This document shows positions 46,445 to 58,115 of a stretch of DNA of 64,000 nt, one piece after another; positions within the stretch are counted from its first letter, which is position 1; each line of letters begins with the position of its first letter. The notes beneath the pieces are model-generated. The model was not told where the DNA came from. It saw nothing but the letters and a program-made list of their open reading frames with translations, and did not search any database. Both the position numbers and the translations under genes were made by a program. Source of the DNA: Plasmodium coatneyi (lineage: Eukaryota > Apicomplexa > Aconoidasida > Haemosporida > Plasmodiidae); NCBI RefSeq assembly GCF_001680005.1, contig NC_033567.1, positions 1,426,001 through 1,490,000 of the forward strand, read 5' to 3'.

Positions 46445-49400
46445 TTAGGTGAAGTAATTAAGGCCACCCTTGTACATGTCCAGGATGTTGAGCTGGTCCT
46501 CCGTGAAAACCAACTTGTATTTGTACTCCCATTCGTCTTTGTGGGTTCTTAAAAAGTTTTGGATACATTTCTCTATTTCCTTCTTTATGATATGCACCTT
46601 ATTATTTGACATTTTCGCTACGCTGATCAGAATGTTGGGGAGCCAGTCGGGGACATGATTCGGGAACGAATTGATAACACTGATAAGGGCGTAAATGGCG
46701 ACCGTTTTTTTCTTCTCCAACAGTTTGTTGCTATTACTCGTTTGTAGATTCTCCCCCTGTGGTGACGGTAATGTGCTTTTCTCATTGGCCACGGTTAAGA
46801 AGTATTGGGAAATGCCCTGAACCGTCTGACTGTCGTAGAAACAAAGCACGGAGGACAAAATATCACGAGATAAATTTTGGATCTCAATATAATTATCGAC
46901 TAGCAAAGATATGAAGACATTTAGGAGGAAGGTGTTTTCCGTTCGGCTGTAGAAAAATATGCAGTAGTACGCATGGAAGTAGAAGCAAAATTGTAACACG
47001 CAATTGCGAATCTTCCAGTTGCTTTTGCCTAGCAAGTGGCTTAACTTTTTTATGAATAAATTTCCCATGTGATCGTTAAGTAGTGAGTCGAAGCTACTAA
47101 TTAGTTCTGGTGTGGCTATTTCGCAGCTACTATTTGTACATGTGATACACGTATTGCTTGGTTCTCCTGCCCATTGTGCATAGCTGATCTTTTCAAACTC
47201 GAACAGGTAGAGAGAGGGGCACATGAAGCAGTTCACCGCTTTGTTCACAATCTCATTGATAAAATTATCGACCAGTTGGAAGGACAGAATAAACATTTTC
47301 AAAAAGGGAATGCTCACATTATTTAACACGTACATGCTTCTAATCGAAAAAATGGTAATGGTAATATAAGCTAGCGTCTCCAGGGTATAAATAAATTTAG
47401 ACTGTTTGGACAAGGTTTCCTTCCCTTGAAGGTACTCAATAACATCACAGGCGCTTTTATACAAATATATTAATATCCTAAGGTAGATGCACTTCAAGTG
47501 GGAATAATACCTATTATCGTGAAGTACGTAAAGTAAGTAGGCTAGCAGATCCCCCACCACTTGTCTAACCGTTATGTTATCATTGTCGATTAACTTTAGG
47601 AACTCTATTAAATGGTCATCCATCAGGTGGATGTTCTTGTGCATACTGTACATAAGCATAATACTTAGCAGCTGGGTTTTTTTTTTAAAAATTAAATTGG
47701 ATGTGTCTTGAAAATTGAAACACAAACAAAACTTAAACAACTTCTCATACTTGTCAAGATCCTTCTTCTTTATGTTAATAAAAAGTAGGTGAAAATAATA
47801 CATCCATATGGTATACACATCCATATTTACAACAGCTATTTCTTTTTCCAGTAATGAAATTATGCTTTCCAAAATTGCATCTGCCATTTCCCTCCTTTTT
47901 AACTTTCTTAGCGAAAAAAGCAAAGGGCACACTAGCGAAATGAACGTAGATTTGTACTCGTTGTCGGCATGTGCATCTTGTTGCAGTTCCTTCAAATTGT
48001 CGATAATCCTCTGGAAGAAACTAAAATGGGCACAAATATCCAGTTTGTTTGCATCGGTTTGTTCTTCACCCTGTTGGTGCACATCCCCTGGTATGGCTTC
48101 CCCGTCGTCCTGTTTCTTCACCTGGTTATACGACCCCCCCGTTTGCACCAATCCGGGTGTGGCTTTCCCCCCGGACTGCTCATCATACTCATTTTGCAGA
48201 TTAACCAAAAATTTGAAAAACTCATGATAGTAGAAAAAATCCTTTACGTGTGTTTCGCCAATGTGAGCAAAACCTTTAAAAGATTTTTGTATTTTCGACA
48301 AATTCACAATGATGGCATTTATGCTATTGCTCTTTTTCTTGCTCTTCAAATTTTTGTATATGCATACCTCCACAAAATTATTGTACACATCTGGGCACCT
48401 GAACACGTTCACTATATGGGCAGGCACGATACCTCTATCAACGTTTCTGTTAAAATATTTTAAAAACTTAATAAATCCATAATAGGCCAAATTATACACA
48501 TTGACGTTTTTTTTTATCATCAAATTTTCTAGCAGGTAGCTAAAATAGAATTCGCTGTGATTGAGAATTACAAAGTTCTCATAACAAATGAGGAAAGATA
48601 AAATGACGATTTGCGCGTAGACGTTATTCTTCTTTTCGCTCTCCTCCTTTAGAAATAAAAATAATCCGTTCAGGCTTTTTTTTTTTTTTTTTTCCTCCCC
48701 AATGGAGGTGGCCTCCTGATTTTTTATAAATCTGCTATTAATGATGGCATACACTAGCTTCATGCACTTTAGGGTTATTTCATCTTTTTGCATTTCCAGT
48801 CTTAATATGTTTAGGATAATTTTGATGTACTTTTTCAGCAGGTGCAGATCGGTGCTGATCTTCTTTATCAGCCCAGAGTTGCTCGTTATGTTTATCAATA
48901 TTCCGTTGAAGCAACTGAGGCACTTGTTCTCGAAGTAGTCATGGTTGTTCAGCTCCCCTAGGCTCTTCATGCTGCTCAGCTTGCTCAGGGTTTCGCTGTG
49001 AGCAGGGGCGCTCATAACGGCATTCGTCGTTTCGTCCATCGGGCCATTCGTCAGGTCGTTCACCGGACCATTCGTCGGGTCGTTTATCGCCCCCTTGTCC
49101 TGCTGCTCGCTCTTCACCAAAATGTACAGCTTGATGTAATTCTTCAAATAAAAGGAGCATATTTTGAGAAAGGGAATTTTGATAATTTTAAAAGTAGGCA
49201 AAACGAGCTTCGTGGTGCTCTGAGCATACGACCGCACTTGTGAATAAATGGACAAGTTGGTGAAAAATAAAATATTGCACAGTTGTTCTCGATACCCCTT
49301 AAAGCAGTAGTTTTTCTTCCTTTGCTTCAATCTTTCATTGTACAGAGATAATACGTTATTAACGTACTGACTTTTTATGATATCATAGTTGTAGCTGTAT

Positions 49401-52400
49401 GGGTACATATTATAGGTGAAGGAGAGCACGCTGTTAATGTAGTCATTGTATATAGTCGTATTGGGACTATCGTTGCATTTTAAAAGAAGAAAATGTATGG
49501 ACTTGATAATTTTTCTCTGCATTTTTGCATCTGCTTTGATAGTCTTCTCCCTATTATTTATAATATTTGTGAAAAAATCTTCTTTTAATTTTTTCAACTC
49601 ATTCTTATCTACCAACATTTGCTGCTTTGCGTTCACATCGTTAATGCTGTTTTCACTATTCACCGAGCTGAAAGAAGATCTGTGCTCCAATCTATCATCG
49701 TTAGGGCTGTACTTTGCATATAAGGACATGCTCAAAATTTGCTTGGGTATCTTCAAAACGTGTAAAGATAACGTTACCACAATTTCACACATGTAAATAT
49801 ACAGGTGGAAGGACAGCTTTGTATTCACCACGTGGCACTTCGTTAGGAGGTTATTATAGTTGTACCTTTCATCTGGATATAAGCAACTAAGTGGCTTAAC
49901 AATACATTTAATTATTTTGTAAATTCTAGAAATCACATTGGAATGGTTTAGGGGGAATTTCCAAGTTATTTTTTTTTCCCTTAATTTTCTCTTCTCCACG
50001 TATTTCATCAGATTGGGGGTAGACACTGGGACATCACACTGGATTATCAGATCGAGCACATAGTCCAGCAGAAAGTACATGAACTTCTTCCCCACTTTTA
50101 TATTTTCCTTGGATGGGGTTTTCCATTTTACCAGTTCATCCGAGTTTAATAGTCCTCCTTGGGAGTCTCCCCCATGGGCGCAGTAGTCCCCCTTAGCTGC
50201 CCCGTCCTGACCATTGCAGGTGGTGTGCACCACTTGTCCCTGTTCACACGTTCTATTCGATGCTTCCTTCCCCTCCTTTCCCGTACTGTTTAGAATGTAC
50301 CAAGGGATGCCCCACCCCGCAAGGGTACGAATCTTTTCCTGCGCACTAATATTTTCTTCAACCTTAAAACACGCGTATTCCTTCACCGATAGAGAAAAAT
50401 TAACCTCCAGAAATCGATACATAATTTTGCAAATGTACTTAAAGGCAACATTGTTATCTTCAACGATATATATTTCGATTAAGTTGTAAATATCCTCCAA
50501 ATTGAGGTATTCATTTTTGGCCCTTCTGATTAGGTTGGACAGAAAATGCAAATAGCACTTGATCGTATCATCATTGGCGTACTCGTTCTTCGAGTAGGTA
50601 AAGTATTCCTCCTCTTGCTGTGAGGGGAGTGCTCCATCCGACCCTGTCACCGCAGGTATTACACGCTTTTTCTTCCTCTTCGTGATGAGCTTCTTATAAA
50701 ACGCGTTAAACAGCGTGTCGTAGATTTTTTTGTTATTTACCATACCGAAGGCCAGCGGAATAATGGACAAAGACTTTGCATTTTCCTGATCAATGTTGTT
50801 TAAAAATTTCTGACACAGCTCATACAAAATGTCGTGGTCTAAATGAATAAAGAGCGAAATCAGTGTGGTCTTCAATCCGGTGTAAATATCGTTGCCCACT
50901 TTGTTTTCTTTCTTTTCCCCATTCATCTTTTTGCTATCTTTACTTTTCTCATTTTTTGTAAATTTTATAAAGTACAAAATTTTGTCAAAAAATTCATGGA
51001 TCCAATAGCATAGGTAGTCGACCAGTTCTTTGCGCTCTTTCATAACTTCTTCAATCTGTTGATCATTTAGCGAATACAAGGTGTACGCCTGACTTCCTTC
51101 CAAGCGCATAAATTTTTTGTACTCCTTCACGGCAATTTGCAAGTCGACCCCGCTGCCTGTTCCTACATTGTCAATTTTCACAATACAAATGTAGGAAAAT
51201 AAAATGCTTAGGAAGGAGAATATGGTAAAACTTTTATACACATCGCAGATATCAATACCCATGCTCATAACGGAGAGCAGGTCTTTCAAATGGCCAGCCT
51301 TATACCTAATCAGCAGCGGTAATATTAGGCATAGGGATAAAAGACAGTTACATATTTGGGTTGAAATGTTTACATTGATAAGGCACTCTAACATTTTCCT
51401 AACGAAAATATCCAGGCAGTTAATATCCACCACGCATATGTGCTTTAGGATGTTTTCGAAAAGGCTAACTCCCTTGTTACCCTTGGGGAACATTCCCTGT
51501 ACTGCTAACTGTGTGAACTTTTCAATCACGAACTTTTTGTCTTCTTCCGAGATGAAGTAGTTTGACACGTAATTGTCAGATTCGCCGTTCAGATTAATGG
51601 GTGGTTCACTATGGGGGTCTCCTCCACCGGTTATATTTACACTAGTTTGGGTGCTGCCGCGATTTTGCATCCGCTTTAGGTATAAATTTTCCCTTTTCAA
51701 CTTCCTAATGAAGCAAAAGAGGAAGGTGTTTATGAACAGGTTGATATTTCCGAGGTGCTTCCCCACGCTGGACGGATGTATGTGCGGCATGAACAGACAC
51801 GTAATGACGTTAAAGAATTCGTGCGTGTCCAGGTCTTGAAAGAGGGAAGATATGCTTCGTTTATTTCCTTTTCCTCCATCGCCATTTATGCCTCCTCCAC
51901 CACTTGTCACCTCATCGAAGGTGCTTATATTAAAATTTTCGTCATTCAAGAGGGAAAGAAAAGCCTGCAGTAACTCTTTCTCCCTTATCTTTGCGTTCAC
52001 CTCCTTTTGTTTGACTTCCTCTGCACTGTTCCCCCCGGCTGCCCTCCCCTTTCGATACATTCTGTTCAGTAAAAAAACGAACGTCTTCGAAACAGTTTTC
52101 ACGACACTGTCATCATCATTAATGAGCAAATTGTAATCATCCGGAATGTATTTTTTCGCGGAACTTAACTGAACATTACAGGGTAATTTAATATAATATA
52201 GGAAAAGGAAAAAGAGGAGTTTAACTATCTCTTTCATTTCCTTTTCCAGACTGAGGTTATACATATAGGCATACTTCAACCCTTTGTAGACAATTCTGAC
52301 GAAAGCATAATTGATACTGTGCCAGTTGTACCTTTTTAACTTCCTATACAGATGGAGAGCCTTTTCATATTTTATTAACTTAAAGCATAAATCATCTGAT

Positions 52401-53683
52401 CCTAATTGGCTTAGAATTACAAAGTTTAGAAACACCGTGTTGTATCTTGGACAGATTTCTAACCTATCAATTGGGTGCGTGGCCAGATCTACATGCAGCG
52501 GGAGAGGTTGGTTTGCCATTCCGATGAATGCGTTTACTGCTTCCCCCGGTTTGTGCTTCAAGTAATTGTCGTCCAGTATTACTCCGCTGTCGGTTCGTCG
52601 GTTCAGTTCGACGTTAATGGAAAAGATGGAGCAGTCATCCCCGTTGCTATGCAACTTACCGACGCAATGATCATCATGGGTGCCATCCGTGACACCGTTC
52701 TGATCCTCCTGGGCGCATCCGAAAAGGCACTCCGCCCTCATGTCCACGTATTCCTCATATTTCCAGGAAAACATATTATTTAGCGAAAAATCAAAGAGCA
52801 AATTATGCACATCGATGTTGTAATAACAAAAAGGCCTCAACATTGCCAACAGGTTAATAACGGACGTGATGAAATTCTTATACGCATTGTGACTATACTC
52901 ATCCTGCTTCCTTGAATTGTTACTCAGATAATCATAAAATAAGCTAAACAGGTACTTATAGTCAATAATGTTAAATATGCACTTTTGAATATATAACCGA
53001 TATCCTTCATCCTTCCCGTTTATTATAATTTCTTCGTTAAAGAATGAGCTGCTGTTTTCTTCTCCCCTTTCGAAAATCCCATTAATGGATAGGTAGTATC
53101 GCTCTCCAGGCATGTGTGGCTTGTTCTCATTTATGGTGGTACTGTCCACGTCACTGGGGTTTTCATTCACGTACTTATATTCATCGTAGTAGTGATCACT
53201 AATTCCGTCATAGGAATTATTCGTCACATCGCTGCCATATCCCTGATCATATGACGTGCCACCCGAACCTTCCGGTTGGACAAAACTATTCGACTCTTCA
53301 TCTTTACAAATGAGTTCCTTATCATATTCAAAAAAGTAGTCGTCCAAAATGTGACTTTTAATATTGTCTAGAATCCCAGAAATGGTCTGACAAATGTAGG
53401 ACTTCAAATTGGGACTTATATTTTTATTGTGCAGGGAGTACCACAAATATTTAATCATAAAAATGTAAAAGTGAAAAGATTTGTGCTTCGTCGTATTGAT
53501 GGTTTCGTACAAGTTGTACAACTTGATCACTAACGTCACATTGTAAGAGTTATTCTTTTTAAGCGAAACTATTTTTCTTATTTCGCACAATATTTCGTAC
53601 TTTTCCTTGTTCACATTTTCCTTAATTCTTTTCGGCAGGAAGTTGCTGTAGTCGTTTAGCTCCCTCAACGTGTTCAGCATCAT
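46445..53683 (-). CDS. PSME4: PA200/Blm10-type proteasome activator
   Basis: Single exon of 2412 codons. The N-terminus (NDYSNFLPKRIKENVNKEKYEIL) resembles the start of PA200/Blm10 (short strand, LP, then charged helix). The body is alpha-helical HEAT-like, interrupted by Asn/Asp/Lys-rich inserts (about 150-190, 345-370, 680-700, 1150-1200, 1850-1890). The C-terminal 40 residues (KEIEKCIQNFLRTH…) match the family's last helices, and the end FTEDQLNILDM...GLNYFT parallels the human F-T-E-E-Q-L…YYA end. PA200/Blm10 binds the ends of the 20S proteasome, opens the gate with a terminal hydrophobic-Tyr-X motif, and favours degradation of acetylated histones and peptides. Here the last three residues are Tyr-Phe-Thr, so the Tyr is Phe. 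Human PA200 is about 1840 residues; the excess length comes from low-complexity inserts. Convergent with EngB, divergent from the next gene. Confidence 0.8.
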   Translation of the reverse strand: MMLNTLRELNDYSNFLPKRIKENVNKEKYEILCEIRKIVSLKKNNSYNVTLVIKLYNLYETINTTKHKSFHFYIFMIKYLWYSLHNKNISPNLKSYICQTISGILDNIKSHILDDYFFEYDKELICKDEESNSFVQPEGSGGTSYDQGYGSDVTNNSYDGISDHYYDEYKYVNENPSDVDSTTINENKPHMPGERYYLSINGIFERGEENSSSFFNEEIIINGKDEGYRLYIQKCIFNIIDYKYLFSLFYDYLSNNSRKQDEYSHNAYKNFITSVINLLAMLRPFCYYNIDVHNLLFDFSLNNMFSWKYEEYVDMRAECLFGCAQEDQNGVTDGTHDDHCVGKLHSNGDDCSIFSINVELNRRTDSGVILDDNYLKHKPGEAVNAFIGMANQPLPLHVDLATHPIDRLEICPRYNTVFLNFVILSQLGSDDLCFKLIKYEKALHLYRKLKRYNWHSINYAFVRIVYKGLKYAYMYNLSLEKEMKEIVKLLFFLFLYYIKLPCNVQLSSAKKYIPDDYNLLINDDDSVVKTVSKTFVFLLNRMYRKGRAAGGNSAEEVKQKEVNAKIREKELLQAFLSLLNDENFNISTFDEVTSGGGGINGDGGKGNKRSISSLFQDLDTHEFFNVITCLFMPHIHPSSVGKHLGNINLFINTFLFCFIRKLKRENLYLKRMQNRGSTQTSVNITGGGDPHSEPPINLNGESDNYVSNYFISEEDKKFVIEKFTQLAVQGMFPKGNKGVSLFENILKHICVVDINCLDIFVRKMLECLINVNISTQICNCLLSLCLILPLLIRYKAGHLKDLLSVMSMGIDICDVYKSFTIFSFLSILFSYICIVKIDNVGTGSGVDLQIAVKEYKKFMRLEGSQAYTLYSLNDQQIEEVMKERKELVDYLCYWIHEFFDKILYFIKFTKNEKSKDSKKMNGEKKENKVGNDIYTGLKTTLISLFIHLDHDILYELCQKFLNNIDQENAKSLSIIPLAFGMVNNKKIYDTLFNAFYKKLITKRKKKRVIPAVTGSDGALPSQQEEEYFTYSKNEYANDDTIKCYLHFLSNLIRRAKNEYLNLEDIYNLIEIYIVEDNNVAFKYICKIMYRFLEVNFSLSVKEYACFKVEENISAQEKIRTLAGWGIPWYILNSTGKEGKEASNRTCEQGQVVHTTCNGQDGAAKGDYCAHGGDSQGGLLNSDELVKWKTPSKENIKVGKKFMYFLLDYVLDLIIQCDVPVSTPNLMKYVEKRKLREKKITWKFPLNHSNVISRIYKIIKCIVKPLSCLYPDERYNYNNLLTKCHVVNTKLSFHLYIYMCEIVVTLSLHVLKIPKQILSMSLYAKYSPNDDRLEHRSSFSSVNSENSINDVNAKQQMLVDKNELKKLKEDFFTNIINNREKTIKADAKMQRKIIKSIHFLLLKCNDSPNTTIYNDYINSVLSFTYNMYPYSYNYDIIKSQYVNNVLSLYNERLKQRKKNYCFKGYREQLCNILFFTNLSIYSQVRSYAQSTTKLVLPTFKIIKIPFLKICSFYLKNYIKLYILVKSEQQDKGAINDPTNGPVNDLTNGPMDETTNAVMSAPAHSETLSKLSSMKSLGELNNHDYFENKCLSCFNGILINITSNSGLIKKISTDLHLLKKYIKIILNILRLEMQKDEITLKCMKLVYAIINSRFIKNQEATSIGEEKKKKKSLNGLFLFLKEESEKKNNVYAQIVILSFLICYENFVILNHSEFYFSYLLENLMIKKNVNVYNLAYYGFIKFLKYFNRNVDRGIVPAHIVNVFRCPDVYNNFVEVCIYKNLKSKKKSNSINAIIVNLSKIQKSFKGFAHIGETHVKDFFYYHEFFKFLVNLQNEYDEQSGGKATPGLVQTGGSYNQVKKQDDGEAIPGDVHQQGEEQTDANKLDICAHFSFFQRIIDNLKELQQDAHADNEYKSTFISLVCPLLFSLRKLKRREMADAILESIISLLEKEIAVVNMDVYTIWMYYFHLLFINIKKKDLDKYEKLFKFCLCFNFQDTSNLIFKKKTQLLSIMLMYSMHKNIHLMDDHLIEFLKLIDNDNITVRQVVGDLLAYLLYVLHDNRYYSHLKCIYLRILIYLYKSACDVIEYLQGKETLSKQSKFIYTLETLAYITITIFSIRSMYVLNNVSIPFLKMFILSFQLVDNFINEIVNKAVNCFMCPSLYLFEFEKISYAQWAGEPSNTCITCTNSSCEIATPELISSFDSLLNDHMGNLFIKKLSHLLGKSNWKIRNCVLQFCFYFHAYYCIFFYSRTENTFLLNVFISLLVDNYIEIQNLSRDILSSVLCFYDSQTVQGISQYFLTVANEKSTLPSPQGENLQTSNSNKLLEKKKTVAIYALISVINSFPNHVPDWLPNILISVAKMSNNKVHIIKKEIEKCIQNFLRTHKDEWEYKYKLVFTEDQLNILDMYKGGLNYFT

Positions 53684-56177
53684 CTTCTGTTATGAGGCTT
53701 CTACACGTTTAATGTTGGGAATTCGTTTCTTGTTTTAGCCTTATATTGCACCTCCAAAAATTGGGGCTTCCTATGCGTTCTTCGCGTGGAACTGTGCACT
53801 TACGTTGAAACAATTTGTGTGCGTGGAGGAGGGCACTATCTCCAACTTCCTGTGCAGAAAAGGAAAGTACCTCTTGAGGGAGCAACTGTGCATGTAGAGG
53901 TGTACGCCTACTGTTATTTCAAAAATGTTTTAGAACCATCGAATGGATGCGAAATTGTAACACCCCGGTGTGACACTCTCCGTAGGGCGGTACTTCCCCT
54001 ACTGTGAGACTACACAGGGGTACACAGAAAAAATAATCCTTCACTCCCGCCAATCGTGGGATTTTTGCCTCCTTGAAGCATTCAGGAAAAATAAAAATGG
54101 GCGCTGCTCCACCTGGTAGCATTTCTTATACGTACGGGATAGGAATATTTCCTTCCTCCCTTCTCATCTCCACAAAATTTTCTTGCCAGATCAGCTATAT
54201 TCTGTGCTTTCGATTTCTGCTACGGGGAGATCGAGCGTGGTACATACATGAGCACATGGAAAATGGCGCATGTGTGTGTATATTTTGCTGGCCAACCCGC
54301 TTAACGTTTAAAACATGTGCGTAAGCTGTCGTATACATAAGCGTATGTGCATGCTTTTATACGCATTTCCATCGAATGTACGCATGCTTGTGCCTTTTTT
54401 TTTTTTCTTATTACCTTCTTTTTTTGAGCTTAAATGGTGACTTCTTGCCTCCTCCTTTTATTGCATTATTATGTTGGGATATGATCCCTATGACTAAAAT
54501 ATTTTTGTATTTTTTTTTTTTTTTTTTGCGCGTGGAAAGTTATTCCCCCCTTTAGGATGATATTCCTACCGATCGAAGAGTACACTTTTCTTGTATTAAC
54601 AGAATTTTTTCGTATCCTCAATTTATTTCCTTCTTAGCGGCTATTTTATTTCTCTTCGTGTACTCATTACTTTGTTGCCTGTATGTGTTATTCAAAAGTA
54701 TTTTTTTTTTTTTTTAAAGAATGTGAAGCGTAAAAAGTATATTGCCGCTGTAAATGTCGGGGGTACCAAAATATTATGCGTATATATAACTTTTTACATA
54801 GTCGGGGGGGAATAAAAAGAAATGGTGCCGGTATCCTAACTGCAGAAAGTTGTGTGGTGAGAAATTATTCCTTAAACAAGTCAAATTATAATACCTTCTG
54901 TGATTGCTTTCTTTACAACTTTGTTATAAAAAATAAAAATGGGATACTTGAGTGATGAGAAAAATGATGGGTGAAAAATTGCAAAGTCGAAAAGAAACGT
55001 GTTGCAGAGAGGGGTAACTAAACCGTACAATTGGAAAACTTACCATTTGTGATGACAATAAAGAGCAATAGGTTTTTACACCTCTTGGCATCTACATACG
55101 CGAGTTGCACCTTAACTTATTACACGATTGACAATTTGGCGTTATCTCAAATCTTTCCGAAATAAGCTGCACCCCGATCTGGGATAGGCACAGGGTGGCA
55201 ATTTTACCTACCCGGTTTTAGACCACTCATTAAAGGGAAGAAAAAAAAAAAAAAAACTGAATAAAGTTGAAAAGATCAACACAACGGTTGCGCTATGCGC
55301 ATTTTTACAAACTGCGGTTTTGCAAAAAGGAGCGCATTTACACCACACATCGTGTGTATGCTTAGGTATTCATTTGTCTCTTTGCTTGGTTTTTTCAATC
55401 CACGCTGTGTGTGTATCAATATGGGGTTCCTAGTTATGCTCAGTAGTAAGGAAAAGAAAATGCCCGATCAGTAATGTGTACACCAGTGAGAGTATAGACC
55501 TCTCATGCACAGTGATGGTTTGTGCGGCGAACCGAGTGCACGCTAGGAGGTTCGCTTCCTGTTCTGCTGAATAGTTCTCATTTTTGCTCCATTTTCGGGG
55601 AAAATAATTTCCGCCCCCCCTAGGCAATTTCGACATGGTATACATTTAACAAGCCATGTTTACGTAGCTGTAGTACACTTCCTCTTCCCTTGCCTGCCCA
55701 TTAAGGGAAGTTCCTTGGGTAGTGCCACCGCCGTCATCGAAGGAGAAGGTGTAGAGTGTGGGTGCCTTTTCCCTTTATCATAATTTTTTAAGTGCCCCCC
55801 GGTAGGGTGCCATGTTCAACGTCGTTTTGATTACCCTTATTTTAAAAATTTTATTTGAGGGTGCAAGGCAACCTTCGTTTTGTTTTTCCTTTTTTCTATT
55901 TTTTCGTTGCTCCTTTTGTTGCAATTTGTTATATTATTGCTTTTTTTTTTTTTTTTTTTTTTTTTAATACTCGAACATATTGAGCGCGCTATTGGGGTAA
56001 CCATGGGACCTCTCCCTTTTTGTGTCAGCATCGCGTTGGGAATCCTCCATAAATAGGAGGATTTCCCCTTTGTTATGTTTTCCCTGGGCACCTCTTCTAA
56101 CCCATTGGGAGCGCCCTTGTTGGGGCTACCTACACAAAAACATACATAAATACGCAAAAGGGAAAGTACACACATGC
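53684..56177. other. 2.5 kb spacer between divergent genes
   Basis: No gene supported. It holds T/A runs near 54510-54527, 55240-55256 and 55941-55965 and must carry both promoters. Confidence 0.6.
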
Positions 56178-57972
56178 ATGTACTTGCTGCTCCCCCCCTT
56201 GGCCATGATGATACTTTACAGAATGAGGAAGGCGCACTTCAGCGTGGACGTTAATGTATCCAACTTGCTCAGAAAAAAAGCAATCCTGTTCGAAAATGTC
56301 AAAAGGGAAAATTGCAAAAAAGAATTAATAATGGATTATTTCCACATAAAAGGAGTAAAATTGAAAAAAAATGACATCCACATTATGACCAACATTTTGT
56401 GTAGACCGACGGGGAGGATAATGATTTTGACGGACAATATGAAAAAGCAGAATTTTAACTTCGACTTTGGGTCCCTCCAAGGGGGGAAAGAAGACTTACC
56501 ATTGGATGAAAGAAGAGTGAGCAAAGAATCTGGTGAAGATTCGGGTGACTCCCCGAACAGTAACAACTCCAATAGTGCTAACGAAGTGGAGGGTGCCCTC
56601 AGGTGTGATATCCAGGGGGACGGCAACTCGAGTGTCCAGCTGAGAGGACACAACCAAGTGAACGCTGACCGAGCGAACGGCGCAACGGAAGAAGAAGTGG
56701 ATGAAGAATATCGCTATACCAACGTGTGGAATAAGAATTTAAAAAATTTATTCAAGGAGTGCAAAATTCACCTATGTGACGATTTTGAAATAGAAAAATT
56801 TGTGGAAGAGTGTGAACGCTTTTTGCGATTTACGGAAGATATCAAAAGAGTGGCAAAGTTTGAAAATTTGGACAAAATAATTACCATCATAAATATTCCC
56901 AATTGTTATGGAAGAAAAGAATTGGCACAAATTATTTACGACTGTGCTAGGATTAAGGTAAAATTGAAAAACATCATTTTCAGGTTTAAGAAAAATGGCA
57001 TACAATCGGACTGTGCCTATGTCCTGTGCGATAGTGTAAATGATGGAAATATTTTAGTTAACAAAATGCAGGAATATCCCGTTGCTAAAAAATATCATTT
57101 ACGAGAATTTTTTGGAACGTCTTTTTTGTATGCTTCCAAAAGTAACCTTTTTCTCAGCTCTGAAAAACTTGATTACGTCACCATTTTTTCAAAGTATAAA
57201 ATATTCACCTGCGGATGGCACAAGGACATTTCCATAAAGGAGTTTGAGAGCTTTCTCATCACCCTTAAAATATTTCCCAAAAAGATTATAAAAATTGACT
57301 ATCGGATAAGGGGCGCCACCACGGCAAACCAGCAGGAGCACTCCGCAGCGAACTCTGCACACCAACCGATGGACCAACCGATGAACGAATCGGTGGACCA
57401 ATCGGAAGACCACACAGACTGCAAGTACCAACTCAGCCCCGTGGATCCTCATCACATTTTAATAAGCATCGACGAGGTGGACTCGGACGCTGTTGCTTCA
57501 GACCGCAGTAACGACCCGCAAGACGCCAACACAGCTTCGTTTATTTTATTTTTTGAAAACATGCGAATGACAAAAAAGGTTTTCACAAAACTGGAGAGAC
57601 TGAAAAAGAAATGGAAAATATCGGCATCCAAAAACTTCTACGCATACCCGAAGACGGTACGAAAAAAAAAAAAAAAAGAGGCAGCATTTTAGCTGCCCAT
57701 TCGAATGGGTTACGTTACGAAAAAATGGAAAATTAAAAATTACACAAGTGTGCATATGTTGTGTGTAGCCTGCAAAGGGGCACATACCAAATATGTGTCA
57801 GCTGGGGCGTGCATGAAATACGCCCCCCCGCAAAGCGGCCACAACAACGACAAATGCTTAAACAAATCATAACTTCTTTTTGCAGCCGGATATCCACTTC
57901 AACGATGACGAAGAGTATGACGACGAAAACGAGTATGAGGACTCCGATTTGGATGAAGAAATAGAATATTAA
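56178..57972 (+). CDS. Conserved protein with RRM-like folds and acidic C-terminal exon
   Basis: Two exons, 56178-57656 and 57886-57972, joined in phase 0 (AAG ACG|gta…gcag|CCG). 521 aa with the first ATG in the frame after an upstream ATG-less region; ATGs at 56205 and 56208 are alternative starts. I do not recognise the family by name. Residues about 232-300 look RRM-like: KIITIINIPNCYGRKEL is an RNP2-type beta strand and SDCAYVLCDS an RNP1-like one. A similar module follows (TIFSKYKIFTCGWHKDISIK), so there may be two such folds. A Ser/Asn-rich insert and a DQ/MDQ-rich low-complexity stretch separate the parts. The second exon encodes an acidic Asp/Glu/Tyr tail. If the intron were retained the frame would end just after a Lys run. 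A nuclear or organellar RNA-binding role is inference. It converges on the S1 gene, 143 bp away. Confidence 0.72.
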
Positions 57973-58115
57973 ACAAAAAAAAAAAAAATTTTCACACAGG
58001 GTTAGCAGTCTGCAAGGAACCACATCCACCAAATAATGCAGCAACCCCTCAAAATGAACACTTAACTTTTGCATAATTTTTTTTTTGTTATTCAACTGCT
58101 ACAGTGGCTGCTTCT

